DNA from: Streptomyces canus
GTDB taxonomy: Bacteria; Actinomycetota; Actinomycetes; Streptomycetales; Streptomycetaceae
Assembly: GCF_041435015.1 (NCBI RefSeq)
Contig: NZ_CP107989.1
Span: forward strand, 5,084,001-5,148,000
DNA length: 64,000 nt
Direction: 5' to 3'
Translations under genes and position numbers: made by a program
Shown: in pieces, positions 53,744 to 62,192 of the stretch
Layout of the letters: every line of letters begins with the position of its first letter
Numbering within the stretch: position 1 is the first letter of the stretch
The notes under the pieces: model-generated
The model's input: only the letters and a program-made list of their open reading frames with translations
What the model was told of the DNA's origin: nothing
Database searches by the model: none

Positions 53744-55212
53744 ACAAGCCCCTGCGCCGGATCGCGATCTTCTGCGGCCTCCTGGTCCTGGCCCTGCTCA
53801 TCCGCGACAACTGGCTCCAGTACGTCAAGGCCGACAGCCTCAGGGAGGACACGGACAACCGCCGTGTGCTCATCGCGCGGTACGCCACTCCCCGCGGCGA
53901 CATCATCGTCGACGGCAAGGCCATCACCGGGCACGCCGAGACCACGTCGGGCGACTTCAAGTACAAGCGCACCTACAAGGACGGCGCGATGTGGGCGCCG
54001 GTCACCGGCTTCGTCTCGCAGTCCTACGGCGCCACCCAGCTGGAGTCCATCGAGGACGGCATCCTCACCGGCACCGACGACCGGCTCTTCTTCCGCAACA
54101 CCCTCGACATGCTCACCGGCAAGCCGAAGGAGGGCGGCAACGTCGTCACCACCCTCAGCGCCGCCGCGCAGAAGGCCGCCTACAACGGTCTGAAGAAGCA
54201 GGGCGGCAAGGGCGCGGTCGCCGCCATCGAGCCCTCCACCGGCAAGATCCTGGCGCTGGCCTCCTACCCGTCGTACGACCCCTCGACGATCGCCGGCGGC
54301 AGTGACTCCGACGCGGAGGCCTGGAAGAAGCTCGACAAGAAGAACAACCCCGACGACCCCTCGCTCAACCGGGCGCTGCGCGAGGTCTACCCGCCCGGCT
54401 CCACCTTCAAGGTCGTCACCGCGGCCGCCGCGCTGGAGAACGGCCTGTACAAGTCGGCCGACGAGAAGACCGACTCACCGCTGCCCTGGACGATGCCCGG
54501 GACCACGACCCAGCTGAAGAACGAGGGCAGCATCCCCTGCAAGAACGCCACCCTGCGGGTCGCGCTCCAGTACTCCTGCAACACCGTCTTCGGCAAGGTC
54601 GGCTCCGACCTCGGCAACGACAAGATGCTCGAGGAGGCCAAGAAGTTCGGCTTCACCGAGGAGCAGTTCACGCCGGTCCGATCCAGCGCACCGGTCTTCT
54701 CCGACGACATGAACCCCTCGCAGACCGCACTGTCCTCCATCGGCCAGTACAACACCGCCGCCACCCCCCTCCAGATGGCCATGGTCGCCTCGGCCGTCGC
54801 CAACAACGGCACCCTGATGAAGCCCTACATGGTCGACTCGCTCCAGGCCCCGAACGTCGACACCCTCGAGAAGACCGAGCCGGAGAAGATGAGCGAGCCG
54901 CTGTCCGCGGAGAACGCGCAGATCCTCCAGTCGATGATGGAGACCGTCGTCCAGAAGGGCACCGGCACCACGGCCCAGATCGACGGCGTCACCGTGGGCG
55001 GCAAGACCGGTACCGCCCAGCACGGCGAGAACAACAGCAAGAACCCCTACGCCTGGTTCATCTCCTACGCCAAGGTCGGCGACAGCGCGCCGGTCGCCGT
55101 GGCCGTGGTCGTCCAGGACGACAACGCGGTCCGCGAGAACATCTCCGGCAGCGGTCTCGCGGCGCCCATCGCCAAGAGCGTGATGGAGGCGGTCATCGAC
55201 TCCAAGAAGTGA
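53740..55212 (+). CDS. pbpA: Class B penicillin-binding protein PbpA
   Basis: A 490-residue membrane-anchored transpeptidase. An N-terminal helix (about 7-22) and a dimerisation/pedestal region precede the transpeptidase domain. The active-site motifs are STFK (Ser at about 221), SCN (about 279) and KTGT (about 422). The protein is short for a class B PBP, as is PbpA of the mycobacterial pknB operon. It cross-links the glycan made by the RodA partner encoded just upstream (ATGA overlap). The 169-bp gap after it probably contains an extra promoter for pknB. Confidence 0.95.
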   Translation: MNKPLRRIAIFCGLLVLALLIRDNWLQYVKADSLREDTDNRRVLIARYATPRGDIIVDGKAITGHAETTSGDFKYKRTYKDGAMWAPVTGFVSQSYGATQLESIEDGILTGTDDRLFFRNTLDMLTGKPKEGGNVVTTLSAAAQKAAYNGLKKQGGKGAVAAIEPSTGKILALASYPSYDPSTIAGGSDSDAEAWKKLDKKNNPDDPSLNRALREVYPPGSTFKVVTAAAALENGLYKSADEKTDSPLPWTMPGTTTQLKNEGSIPCKNATLRVALQYSCNTVFGKVGSDLGNDKMLEEAKKFGFTEEQFTPVRSSAPVFSDDMNPSQTALSSIGQYNTAATPLQMAMVASAVANNGTLMKPYMVDSLQAPNVDTLEKTEPEKMSEPLSAENAQILQSMMETVVQKGTGTTAQIDGVTVGGKTGTAQHGENNSKNPYAWFISYAKVGDSAPVAVAVVVQDDNAVRENISGSGLAAPIAKSVMEAVIDSKK

Positions 55213-55381
55213 CCCCGCTCACGTCCCCTTCACATCGGTGCACGTTGCGATACCGGTCCTGTATCGGGTGACGCACTTGGCCAGGTCACACAAAGCTAGC
55301 CGGGTACGGTAGGCCCGGAGTGCAGCCTCCGACCGCACACACGTGCCGGTCGGGACCGACGGAGAGGGCTGGTAGGAAGCT

Positions 55382-57376
55382 ATGGAAGAGCCGCGTCGCC
55401 TCGGCGGCCGGTACGAGCTGGGCCAGGTGCTCGGCCGTGGTGGCATGGCGGAGGTCTACCTCGCCATGGACACGCGCCTCGGCCGCACGGTGGCGGTGAA
55501 GACGCTGCGCGCGGACCTCGCGCGCGATCCGTCCTTCCAGGCCCGGTTCCGCCGGGAGGCCCAGTCGGCCGCCTCGCTCAACCATCCCGCGATCGTGGCG
55601 GTCTACGACACGGGCGAGGACTACATCGACGGGGTCTCGATCCCGTACATCGTCATGGAGTACGTCGACGGCTCCACGCTGCGCGAACTTCTGCACTCCG
55701 GCCGCAAGCTGCTGCCGGAGCGCTCCCTGGAGATGACCATCGGGATCCTCCAGGCACTGGAGTACTCCCACCGCAGCGGCATCGTCCACCGGGACATCAA
55801 GCCGGCGAACGTGATGCTCACGCGCAACGGCCAGGTCAAGGTGATGGACTTCGGCATCGCCCGCGCCATGGGCGACTCCGGCATGACGATGACGCAGACC
55901 TCCGCGGTCATCGGCACCGCCCAGTACCTCTCGCCGGAGCAGGCCAAGGGCGAGCAGGTCGACGCGAGGTCGGACCTCTACTCCACCGGCTGTCTCCTCT
56001 ACGAACTGCTGACGGTCCGGCCGCCCTTCGTGGGCGACTCCCCGGTGGCCGTCGCGTACCAGCACGTACGCGAGGAAGCGCAGCCCCCGTCGGTCTTCGA
56101 TCCGGAGATCACGCCCGAGATGGACGCCATCGTCCTCAGGGCCCTGGTCAAGGACCCGAACTACCGCTACCAGTCGGCCGACGAGATGCGCGCCGACATC
56201 GAGGCCTGCCTCGACGGCCAGCCGGTCGCGGCCACCGCGGCGATGGGCTCCGTGGGCTACGGCGGCTACCCGGACGACCAGCCGACCACAGCCCTGCGCG
56301 CCGACGCCGGCGCCACCACCATGCTGCCGCCGATGAGCCCGGACGACGGCGGCTTCGGCTACGACGACCGCCCCGACCGGCGCCGCCAGAAGAAGTCGAA
56401 CACCTCGACCATCCTCCTGGTGGTGGCGGCCATCCTGGTGCTCGTCGGCGCGATCCTGATCGGCAAGTGGATCTTCAGCGGCAACGGAGGCGCGGGCAAC
56501 GACCAGGTGGCCGTGCCGAACATCGTCAACCAGTCGCGGGTCGACGCCGAGAAACAGCTGGGCAACGTCGACCTGAAGGTCGGTGAGGTCACGCAGAAGG
56601 CGTGTGAGAACACGGCCAAGGGCAACATCTGCGAGCAGACCCCGACGGGCGGCACCAAGGTCGACAAGAACTCCGCCGTCAACCTCGTGGTGTCCACCGG
56701 GGCGCCCAAGGTGGCCGTCCCCAGTGTCCTCGGCCAGGACGTCGACAAGGCCACCGAGACGCTGAGCGGTGACAAGTACCAGTTCGTCGTCAAGACCAAG
56801 CAGGAGGTGTCCACCGAAAAGGCGGGCACCGTCCTGAAGCAGGACCCGGAGCTGGGCACGGAGGTGGAGAAGGGTTCCACCATCACCCTCACCATCGCCA
56901 AGGCCGAGGAGAAGTCCACGGTCCCGGACGTCATCGGCCGGTCCTGTGACGACGCCAAGGCACAGATGCAGGCCAACAACCTCGTCGGCAACTGCACCGA
57001 GGTGGAGACCGACGACACCAACCAGATCGGCAAGGTCATCGCGACCTCGCCGCAGGCCGGCACCCAGGCCGACAAGAACTCGTCGGTGAACATCCAGATC
57101 GGCAAGCCGAAGGACAAGACCGAGGTCCCGAACGTCGTCGGCCAGACGGTCGCCCAGGCCAAGCAGATCCTCAACAACGCCGGCTTCAACAACATCCAGT
57201 TCGCGAACGGCAGCGACCAGAGCGACACCGCGCTCGTGGCCCAGCAGAACCCGGGCGCGGGCAACGAAGTCGACGACCCGGGCGGCACCCAGATCACCCT
57301 GGCCACCGTGAGCGTCGGCGGCGGCAACAACGGCGGCAACAACGGCGGAGGCTTCTTCGGAGGCGGGACCGGCTAG
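55382..57376 (+). CDS. pknB: PASTA-domain Ser/Thr kinase PknB
   Basis: A 664-residue receptor kinase. The kinase domain (about 11-275) has LGRGGMAEVY, K40, HRDIKPAN at 136-143 and DFG at 156-158. A juxtamembrane linker with TTAL/TTML-type phosphosites leads to one membrane helix (about 341-362). Four PASTA domains (about 375-650) follow, each beginning with a VPN/VPS/VPD-type motif, and bind muropeptides or lipid II. A Gly/Asn tail ends the protein. It phosphorylates FHA partners and wall enzymes and is opposed by PstP. Unlike mycobacteria, no pknA gene precedes it. Confidence 0.96.
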   Translation: MEEPRRLGGRYELGQVLGRGGMAEVYLAMDTRLGRTVAVKTLRADLARDPSFQARFRREAQSAASLNHPAIVAVYDTGEDYIDGVSIPYIVMEYVDGSTLRELLHSGRKLLPERSLEMTIGILQALEYSHRSGIVHRDIKPANVMLTRNGQVKVMDFGIARAMGDSGMTMTQTSAVIGTAQYLSPEQAKGEQVDARSDLYSTGCLLYELLTVRPPFVGDSPVAVAYQHVREEAQPPSVFDPEITPEMDAIVLRALVKDPNYRYQSADEMRADIEACLDGQPVAATAAMGSVGYGGYPDDQPTTALRADAGATTMLPPMSPDDGGFGYDDRPDRRRQKKSNTSTILLVVAAILVLVGAILIGKWIFSGNGGAGNDQVAVPNIVNQSRVDAEKQLGNVDLKVGEVTQKACENTAKGNICEQTPTGGTKVDKNSAVNLVVSTGAPKVAVPSVLGQDVDKATETLSGDKYQFVVKTKQEVSTEKAGTVLKQDPELGTEVEKGSTITLTIAKAEEKSTVPDVIGRSCDDAKAQMQANNLVGNCTEVETDDTNQIGKVIATSPQAGTQADKNSSVNIQIGKPKDKTEVPNVVGQTVAQAKQILNNAGFNNIQFANGSDQSDTALVAQQNPGAGNEVDDPGGTQITLATVSVGGGNNGGNNGGGFFGGGTG

Positions 57377-57402
57377 CCGCACGGAGAGCTCCACCCAGAG
57401 AC

Positions 57403-57436
57403 AAGCCCCGACGCCCATCACAGGGCGACGGGGCTT
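57403..57436 (+). terminator. Terminator of the fhaA-pknB operon
   Basis: AAGCCCCGACGCCC (57403-57416) and GGGCGACGGGGCTT (57423-57436) form a stem with one internal mismatch and a 6-nt loop, followed by TGTC. It lies 26 bp after the pknB stop. Confidence 0.85.
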
Positions 57437-57602
57437 TGTCATGGCGACCCGCATCCGCATCAGGGATGCACTCGGCGGCCGTCCGCCGGCATGTTCGCAT
57501 ACCGATCGTGTCTTCCTATATGACGACTCGTTGACCCGTTGGGGTGGGGTGACGAAGCTCTGCCCTGGCCGCGAGGCCATGCCTCAACCGGAAGGGCAGA
57601 AC

Positions 57603-58634
57603 ATGATCAACGAATCGGCACTGCTGGAATCCAAGACCCTGCGCGACGGCGTGCTGGAACGAACGGACGTACTCGACAGGGTCAAAGCGCTGTCGCTACT
57701 GCCGGACGGGATGCACGTGACCACGGCGATGGTGGCGGCGTACTTCGAAGTTGGTCTCACCGCCATTCGCTCCCTCGTGCTCGACCACCGCGCCGAGCTG
57801 GAGGCCAACGGGTACCGCGTCTTGACAGGTTCAGAACTGAGTTCCTTCAAGGAACTCAGTGGGATTCAGTCGCGCTCCGCATCCCTCGCCATCTTCTCCC
57901 GCCGAGCCATCCTCAACGTCGCCATGCTGCTCCGCGACAGCGAAGTCGCACGTCAGGTGCGTGTGTACCTCCTGGACATGGAGTACCTGGCCCGCACCCA
58001 GCCTGTGGATAACTCTGTCCACACGGACACCGCCTCCCTCGACAACCGCATCGACCAACGCATCACCCACATCCTCGGCAAGACCGTCGTACCGATGTTC
58101 AACGCCCTGATCGAAACATCGGGCGAGCACCGCAAGGAACTGATCGCCCTGCGCGCAGGAGTCCAGCGCATCGAGCGACGTCTCCACCAGCACCACACCC
58201 GTCTTCAACGACTCGAAGGCGTACGAGACGACCGGCCCACCGTCGGAGTCATGGCCGCCATGGACGCCATGAACGGCCGCACGTTCGAACACCACATCGC
58301 CAAGCTGCTGCGCCGCGACGGATGCACCAACCTGGCCGTGCAGGGCGGCCACGGAGACCGGGGTATCGACGTCAGCGGGCTCACGGCCGGCGGACGACGC
58401 CTCGTCGTCCAGTGCAAGCGGTTCGCGCTGTACCTCAACATCACCAGCCCCGACATGCAGAAGTTCGTCGGAGCGGCCAAGGTTCTCCACTCCGCGGAGG
58501 TGGCGCTCTTCGTGGCCACGTGCCCGTTCACCGCGGAAGCCCTGAGCATCGCCGCCGAGACCGGGATCACCGTCGTACACCGTGGGCTGCTGGAGCAGTG
58601 GAGCGCCGGGGAACCGCTGGAAGTCCTGGAGTAG
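57603..58634 (+). CDS. Antirepressor-like domain fused to an Mrr-type restriction endonuclease domain
   Basis: A 343-residue protein. Residues 1-125 look like a phage antirepressor/BRO-N-type DNA-binding domain (LPDGMHVTTAMVAAYFEVGL, and FSRRAILNVAMLLRDSEVAR with VRVYLLDME). A helical, probably coiled linker (about 135-205) follows. The C-terminal Mrr-like nuclease (about 215-340) has GDRGIDVSG with the catalytic Asp and VVQCKRF with the QxK motif, plus ALFVATCPFTAEAL. Mrr nucleases cut modified or foreign DNA. The ATG at 57603 has GGAAGGG upstream. No methylase is adjacent; the gene stands alone between two terminators. Confidence 0.8.
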   Translation: MINESALLESKTLRDGVLERTDVLDRVKALSLLPDGMHVTTAMVAAYFEVGLTAIRSLVLDHRAELEANGYRVLTGSELSSFKELSGIQSRSASLAIFSRRAILNVAMLLRDSEVARQVRVYLLDMEYLARTQPVDNSVHTDTASLDNRIDQRITHILGKTVVPMFNALIETSGEHRKELIALRAGVQRIERRLHQHHTRLQRLEGVRDDRPTVGVMAAMDAMNGRTFEHHIAKLLRRDGCTNLAVQGGHGDRGIDVSGLTAGGRRLVVQCKRFALYLNITSPDMQKFVGAAKVLHSAEVALFVATCPFTAEALSIAAETGITVVHRGLLEQWSAGEPLEVLE

Positions 58635-58651
58635 GCACGGCCCGACGCAAA

Positions 58652-58692
58652 GAGGCCCGAAGCCGCAAGAGAAAGTTGCGGCTTCGGGCCTC
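58652..58692. terminator. Strong terminator after the nuclease gene
   Basis: GAGGCCCGAAGCCGCAA (58652-58668) and its exact complement (58676-58692) form a 17-bp stem with a 7-nt loop. It lies 17 bp after the nuclease stop and may also block transcription from the sortase operon. Confidence 0.9.
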
Positions 58693-58703
58693 CGTCATGC
58701 TAG

Positions 58704-58734
58704 GTGACTGAGGTCCTCAAAGGACCTCGGTCAC
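58704..58734 (-). terminator. Hairpin overlapping the srtE2 stop codon
   Basis: GTGACTGAGGTCCT (58704-58717) and AGGACCTCGGTCAC (58721-58734) pair with one G-U and a 3-nt loop. The stem includes the stop codon of the last sortase gene of the minus-strand operon. Confidence 0.7.
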
Positions 58735-59468
58735 CGCAGTTCCTTCGGCAGCGTCCGCTCGCTGTCCACCTTCTCAGTGCGGACCAACTCACCCCACACC
58801 ACATACCGGTACCGCGAGGTGTACACCGGCGTGCACGTCGTCAGCGTGATGTAGTGGCCGGCCTTCTTCTTGCCGGACTCCTTGGGGATCTGGCCGAGGA
58901 CCTTGACGTTGTACTTCGAGGTCTCGGCGAGAACGGCGTAGGCCTTGTAGACGTACCACTCGTCCTTGGTCTCGAAGACGATCGCGTCGCCCTTTTTGAT
59001 CTTGTCGATGTTGTGGAACTTCGCGCCGTGGCCGTCGCGGTGGGCGGCGAGGGAGAAGTTGCCCTTCTTGCCGCTGGTGGGGAGCGTGGCCTTGACGGGG
59101 TCGGTGTAGTAGCCGGCGACGCCGTCGTTGAGGATCTTCGTCGCGGTGCCCTTCTCGACCAGGACCTCGCCGTTCTTCATCGCGGGAACGTGCAGGAAAC
59201 CGATGCCGTTCTTGGTGTCCAGCGCACCGGGCCCGCCGGTGGTCCGCTCGGTCCAGCTGTCGCGCACCTTGTCGGCCTGCTTGTCCGCCTCGCGGTCCGC
59301 GACGACGTTCGTCCACCACAGCGAGTAGACGACGAACAGGCCGAGCACCAGGCCCGCGGTGATGAGGAGTTCACCGAAGACGCTGACCGCCATGGCGATC
59401 CGGCCGGGGCCGCGGCGACGCGGCGCTGGGGTGCCGGTGTTCTGCTCTTGCTCGGTGGTCGCTGCCAC
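58731..59468 (-). CDS. srtE2: Class E sortase SrtE2
   Basis: A 245-residue membrane-anchored cysteine transpeptidase. One N-terminal helix (about 28-48) is followed by the sortase beta-barrel with the catalytic His in LAAHRDGHG, the Cys in ITLTTCTP, and the Arg in SRYRYVVWG. Class E sortases cut LAXTG signals and attach long chaplins and other proteins to peptidoglycan, which is needed for aerial hyphae (S. coelicolor precedent). The start is a GTG at 59468, 13 bp after srtE1. It is the last gene of the DUF881-sortase-pabA operon. The number is assigned from remembered synteny. Confidence 0.9.
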   Translation of the reverse strand: MAATTEQEQNTGTPAPRRRGPGRIAMAVSVFGELLITAGLVLGLFVVYSLWWTNVVADREADKQADKVRDSWTERTTGGPGALDTKNGIGFLHVPAMKNGEVLVEKGTATKILNDGVAGYYTDPVKATLPTSGKKGNFSLAAHRDGHGAKFHNIDKIKKGDAIVFETKDEWYVYKAYAVLAETSKYNVKVLGQIPKESGKKKAGHYITLTTCTPVYTSRYRYVVWGELVRTEKVDSERTLPKELR

Positions 59469-59481
59469 TAGTCATCTGCCC

Positions 59482-60630
59482 TTACTGGACGAGCGCATCC
59501 GGCTTGCCCTTGCTGCGCGGCCGTTCCTCGACCATCTTGCCCCAGACGATCAACCGGTACTTGCTGGTGAACTCCGGCGTGCAGGTGGTGAGGGTGATGT
59601 AGCGGCCGGCCGTGCTGAAACCGGATCCCTTGGGGATGGGGTCGATCACACTCGTGTTGCTCGGAGCCGTCACCGGCAGCGTCGACGTCATCTTGTAGAC
59701 GAAGTACTTGTCCTGCGTCTCGACGACGATCGCGTCGCCCCGGGAGAGCTTGTTGATGTAACGGAAGGGCTCGCCATGGGTGTTGCGGTGCCCGGCCAGG
59801 GCGAAGTTGCCGGACTTGGCGTCGGGCATCGCCGTCTTGAGCGCGCCCTCGCTGTAGTGCCCCACCATGCCCTTGTCGAGGACCTTCTTGTTGCTGACGC
59901 CCTCGGCTATCGGCACCACCACATCCAGCTTGGGGATGTGCAGCAGGGCGAAGCCCTGGCCCGGCTCGAAGGTGCCCGGCGCCCCCTTGCCGCTCGCCCA
60001 GTCGTTCTGGAGGCTGCTGGCCTCCTTGTCCGCCTGCGCGTGCGCCCGCACATTCGTCCACCACAGCTGGTAACTGACGAACAGCAGCATCAGCACGCCG
60101 GTGGTGATGAACACCTCACCGAGCGCACGGCTCGCGACGACGGCCGCGCCGGGTTTGCGTGCTTTTGCCTGCCTACGGGCCTCGACTCGGGACAGCGGCT
60201 TCCCGTCCGGCGACTCCTGCTCGGACTGCGATTCCGGCGCGGCTCCGCCACCATGACGCCCGTGACGGCCTTTGGCGGCCTTCCTGCGGGCCGCACGGCC
60301 GCCCTGTGGGGATCCAGTGGCGGATGTGACGGAAGAGGCCTCAGAGGCGGATATGGAGGGTGGCGGCGGGTCGGGGATCCGCAGCGCCACCGTCTCGTCA
60401 TCGGCCGGTGGTACGTACGGCGCCGACGCCCCGCCCGAAGACGCCCCGCCGAAAGACTCCTCGGCGTACGGCATCTCGGCGTAAGGCTCCTCGGCGTACG
60501 GCTTCTCGGCGTACGGCTTCTCGGCGTAGGAACCACCGCCGAAGGACTCCCCGCCATAGGGATCGCCGCCGTAGGACTCGTACGACGCGTCGCCGTACAA
60601 GTCCTCGCGCTCGGGGCGCAGGGCCGTCAC
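59482..60630 (-). CDS. srtE1: Class E sortase SrtE1 with a repeat-rich cytoplasmic extension
   Basis: A 382-residue sortase, about 140 residues longer than its neighbour because of an N-terminal cytoplasmic region. That region has Tyr/Gly/Asp-rich sequence, five PYAE-type 5-residue repeats (about residues 33-58) and a Lys/Arg-rich stretch before the membrane helix (about 172-192). The catalytic core has AGHRNTHG (His), ITLTTCTPEF (Cys) and SKYRLIVWG (Arg). It anchors LAXTG proteins such as chaplins. The GTG at 60630 overlaps pabA by 4 bp. Confidence 0.9.
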   Translation of the reverse strand: MTALRPEREDLYGDASYESYGGDPYGGESFGGGSYAEKPYAEKPYAEEPYAEMPYAEESFGGASSGGASAPYVPPADDETVALRIPDPPPPSISASEASSVTSATGSPQGGRAARRKAAKGRHGRHGGGAAPESQSEQESPDGKPLSRVEARRQAKARKPGAAVVASRALGEVFITTGVLMLLFVSYQLWWTNVRAHAQADKEASSLQNDWASGKGAPGTFEPGQGFALLHIPKLDVVVPIAEGVSNKKVLDKGMVGHYSEGALKTAMPDAKSGNFALAGHRNTHGEPFRYINKLSRGDAIVVETQDKYFVYKMTSTLPVTAPSNTSVIDPIPKGSGFSTAGRYITLTTCTPEFTSKYRLIVWGKMVEERPRSKGKPDALVQ

Positions 60631-61265
60631 GCCGTGGCCCTGCCCACCACCGGGGCGAGCCCCGCCGACCTCGCCACCGCGCCCTGGTCCCCGCACTCCA
60701 CCAGCCAGTTGGCCAGCATCAGGTGCCCGTGCTCCGTCAGCACCGACTCCGGGTGGAACTGCACGCCCTCGACCGGGAGTTCACGGTGCCTCAGCCCCAT
60801 GACGATCCCGTCGTGCGTCCGCGCGGTGACCTCCAGCTCGGCCGGGACCGTCGCCGGCTCGGCGGCCAAGGAGTGGTACCGGGTCGCCGTGAACGGCGTC
60901 GGCAGCCCGGCGAAGACGCCCCTGCCCTCGTGCTCGACCAGGGAGGTCTTGCCATGCAGCAGCTCGGGGGCACGGTCCACGACACCGCCGTACGCCACCT
61001 GCATCGACTGCATGCCGAGACAGACGCCGAAGACGGGCACCCCGGTCGCGGCACAGTGGCGCACCATCTCGATGCAGACCCCGGCCTCCTCCGGTGTGCC
61101 GGGGCCGGGCGAGAGCAGAACGCCGTCGAAGCCGTCCTGGGCGTGCGCCGTCGACACCTCGTCGTTGCGCAGCACCTCGCACTCTGCGCCCAGCTGATAG
61201 AGGTACTGGACCAGGTTGAAGACGAAGCTGTCGTAGTTGTCGACGACAAGAATGCGCGCGCTCAC
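60627..61265 (-). CDS. pabA: Glutamine amidotransferase, aminodeoxychorismate/anthranilate synthase component II
   Basis: A 212-residue class I glutamine amidotransferase of the PabA/TrpG type. It has VVDNYDSFVFNLVQYL near the start, LLSPGPGTPEEAG near 50, the nucleophile in FGVCLGMQSMQV near residue 80, and the His-Glu pair in GVQFHPESV near 172. It supplies ammonia for 4-amino-4-deoxychorismate (folate) or anthranilate (tryptophan). PabA is preferred because no trp genes are near, but the family does not separate cleanly. It overlaps both the small membrane protein gene and srtE1 by GTGA, an unusual place for a biosynthetic enzyme. Confidence 0.88.
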   Translation of the reverse strand: MSARILVVDNYDSFVFNLVQYLYQLGAECEVLRNDEVSTAHAQDGFDGVLLSPGPGTPEEAGVCIEMVRHCAATGVPVFGVCLGMQSMQVAYGGVVDRAPELLHGKTSLVEHEGRGVFAGLPTPFTATRYHSLAAEPATVPAELEVTARTHDGIVMGLRHRELPVEGVQFHPESVLTEHGHLMLANWLVECGDQGAVARSAGLAPVVGRATA

Positions 61266-61423
61266 TGGTTGTCCACCGTCACATCGTTGAAGGGCAGCAG
61301 CGGTTCGGCCCACGGGAACACGTACTGGAACAGGACGTAGACCACAGCAACGACCAGCACGAGTGAGAGGAACGCCTTCACCCATGCGTTCCCCGGCAGA
61401 TGCCGCCAGATCCAGCCGTACAT
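61262..61423 (-). CDS. Small conserved membrane protein
   Basis: A 53-residue protein with one membrane helix (about 14-36) and a Trp/Pro-rich N-terminus (MYGWIWRHLPGNAWVKAFL). The ATG at 61423 has GGAAGGGA at good spacing, and the stop overlaps pabA by 4 bp, so translation is well supported. It lies inside an operon of three sortases and may assist or locate a sortase. Function is unknown. Confidence 0.75.
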   Translation of the reverse strand: MYGWIWRHLPGNAWVKAFLSLVLVVAVVYVLFQYVFPWAEPLLPFNDVTVDNQ

Positions 61424-61475
61424 GCCGTCCCTTCCGTCGCACCACGGCACCAGACTCACGCCGTACCGCACCAGA

Positions 61476-62165
61476 CTAACGGCGCAGGGCAACAGGCTTG
61501 CCGTCCTCCACAGGCTGTGTGGAGTCCAGGTGTGCCCAGACGATCAGCCGGTGACTGTGTCCCCACTCCGGATCGCACGTGGTCAGCGTGAGATAGCGGC
61601 CAGGCCGCGTGTACCCGGATTTACGTGGCACAGGATCGATCACCTCAATGTCTGTGGGCACTGTTTTGTAAGGCCCTTTGTCGATCCGATACGTGAACCA
61701 GGTGGTCCCGTCGGTCAGGACGACCGCGTCACCGCGCCGAAGCTTCGGGAAGTCCTTGAACGGATCCCCGTAGGTGCGCCGGTGCCCGGCGACCGAGAAG
61801 TTGCCCCGCTGACCGAGCTGCACGGTGTTCGCATAGTGGCCGAGCCCCTTCTTCAGGGTGCCGACCCGGGTGCCTTCGAGCACGGGCTTGTTCCACGTGA
61901 AACCAAGCCGCGGAATGTACATGATCGCGAAGGGCTGCCCGCTCCGGTACGGCGCCGGCTCCGCCGGAGTCGCGGTGGCACCGGCCGTCACCTTCGGCTG
62001 CTGCACGCTCCCCTTGGACCAATGGTTCTGTAACTGGTCGATCTGGTCGTCCATGACGGTGTCGGCCTTCACACCGGTCCAGAACAGCACATAGGCAACG
62101 AACAGCACGATCAGGGCGCCGACGGTGATGCACAGCTCGCTGACGGTCCTGACGACGACACGCAC
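61476..62165 (-). CDS. Class E sortase, third copy
   Basis: A 229-residue sortase. One N-terminal helix (about 10-30) is followed by the catalytic domain with VAGHRRTYGDPF (His), YLTLTTCDPEWG (Cys) and SHRLIVWAHL (Arg). It differs from SrtE1/SrtE2 after the Cys (DPEWGHSHR in place of TPxxTSxYR), so substrate choice may differ. The GTG at 62165 has CTGGAG upstream. Part of the coding region contains a parS-like sequence with one mismatch. Confidence 0.9.
   Translation of the reverse strand: MRVVVRTVSELCITVGALIVLFVAYVLFWTGVKADTVMDDQIDQLQNHWSKGSVQQPKVTAGATATPAEPAPYRSGQPFAIMYIPRLGFTWNKPVLEGTRVGTLKKGLGHYANTVQLGQRGNFSVAGHRRTYGDPFKDFPKLRRGDAVVLTDGTTWFTYRIDKGPYKTVPTDIEVIDPVPRKSGYTRPGRYLTLTTCDPEWGHSHRLIVWAHLDSTQPVEDGKPVALRR
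61890..61903. other. parS-like site, one mismatch
   Basis: GTTCCACGTGAAAC differs from the parS core GTTTCACGTGAAAC at one position. It lies inside the sortase coding region. Single-mismatch parS sites are known to bind ParB in Streptomyces, usually more weakly. Confidence 0.5.
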
Positions 62166-62192
62166 CGGCGGCTCCAGAGGCTCACATCGTGC

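Noticed and set aside
58006..58014. DnaA box TGTGGATAA inside the nuclease gene
   Set aside because: A single box within a coding region is expected by chance and is not part of a cluster.
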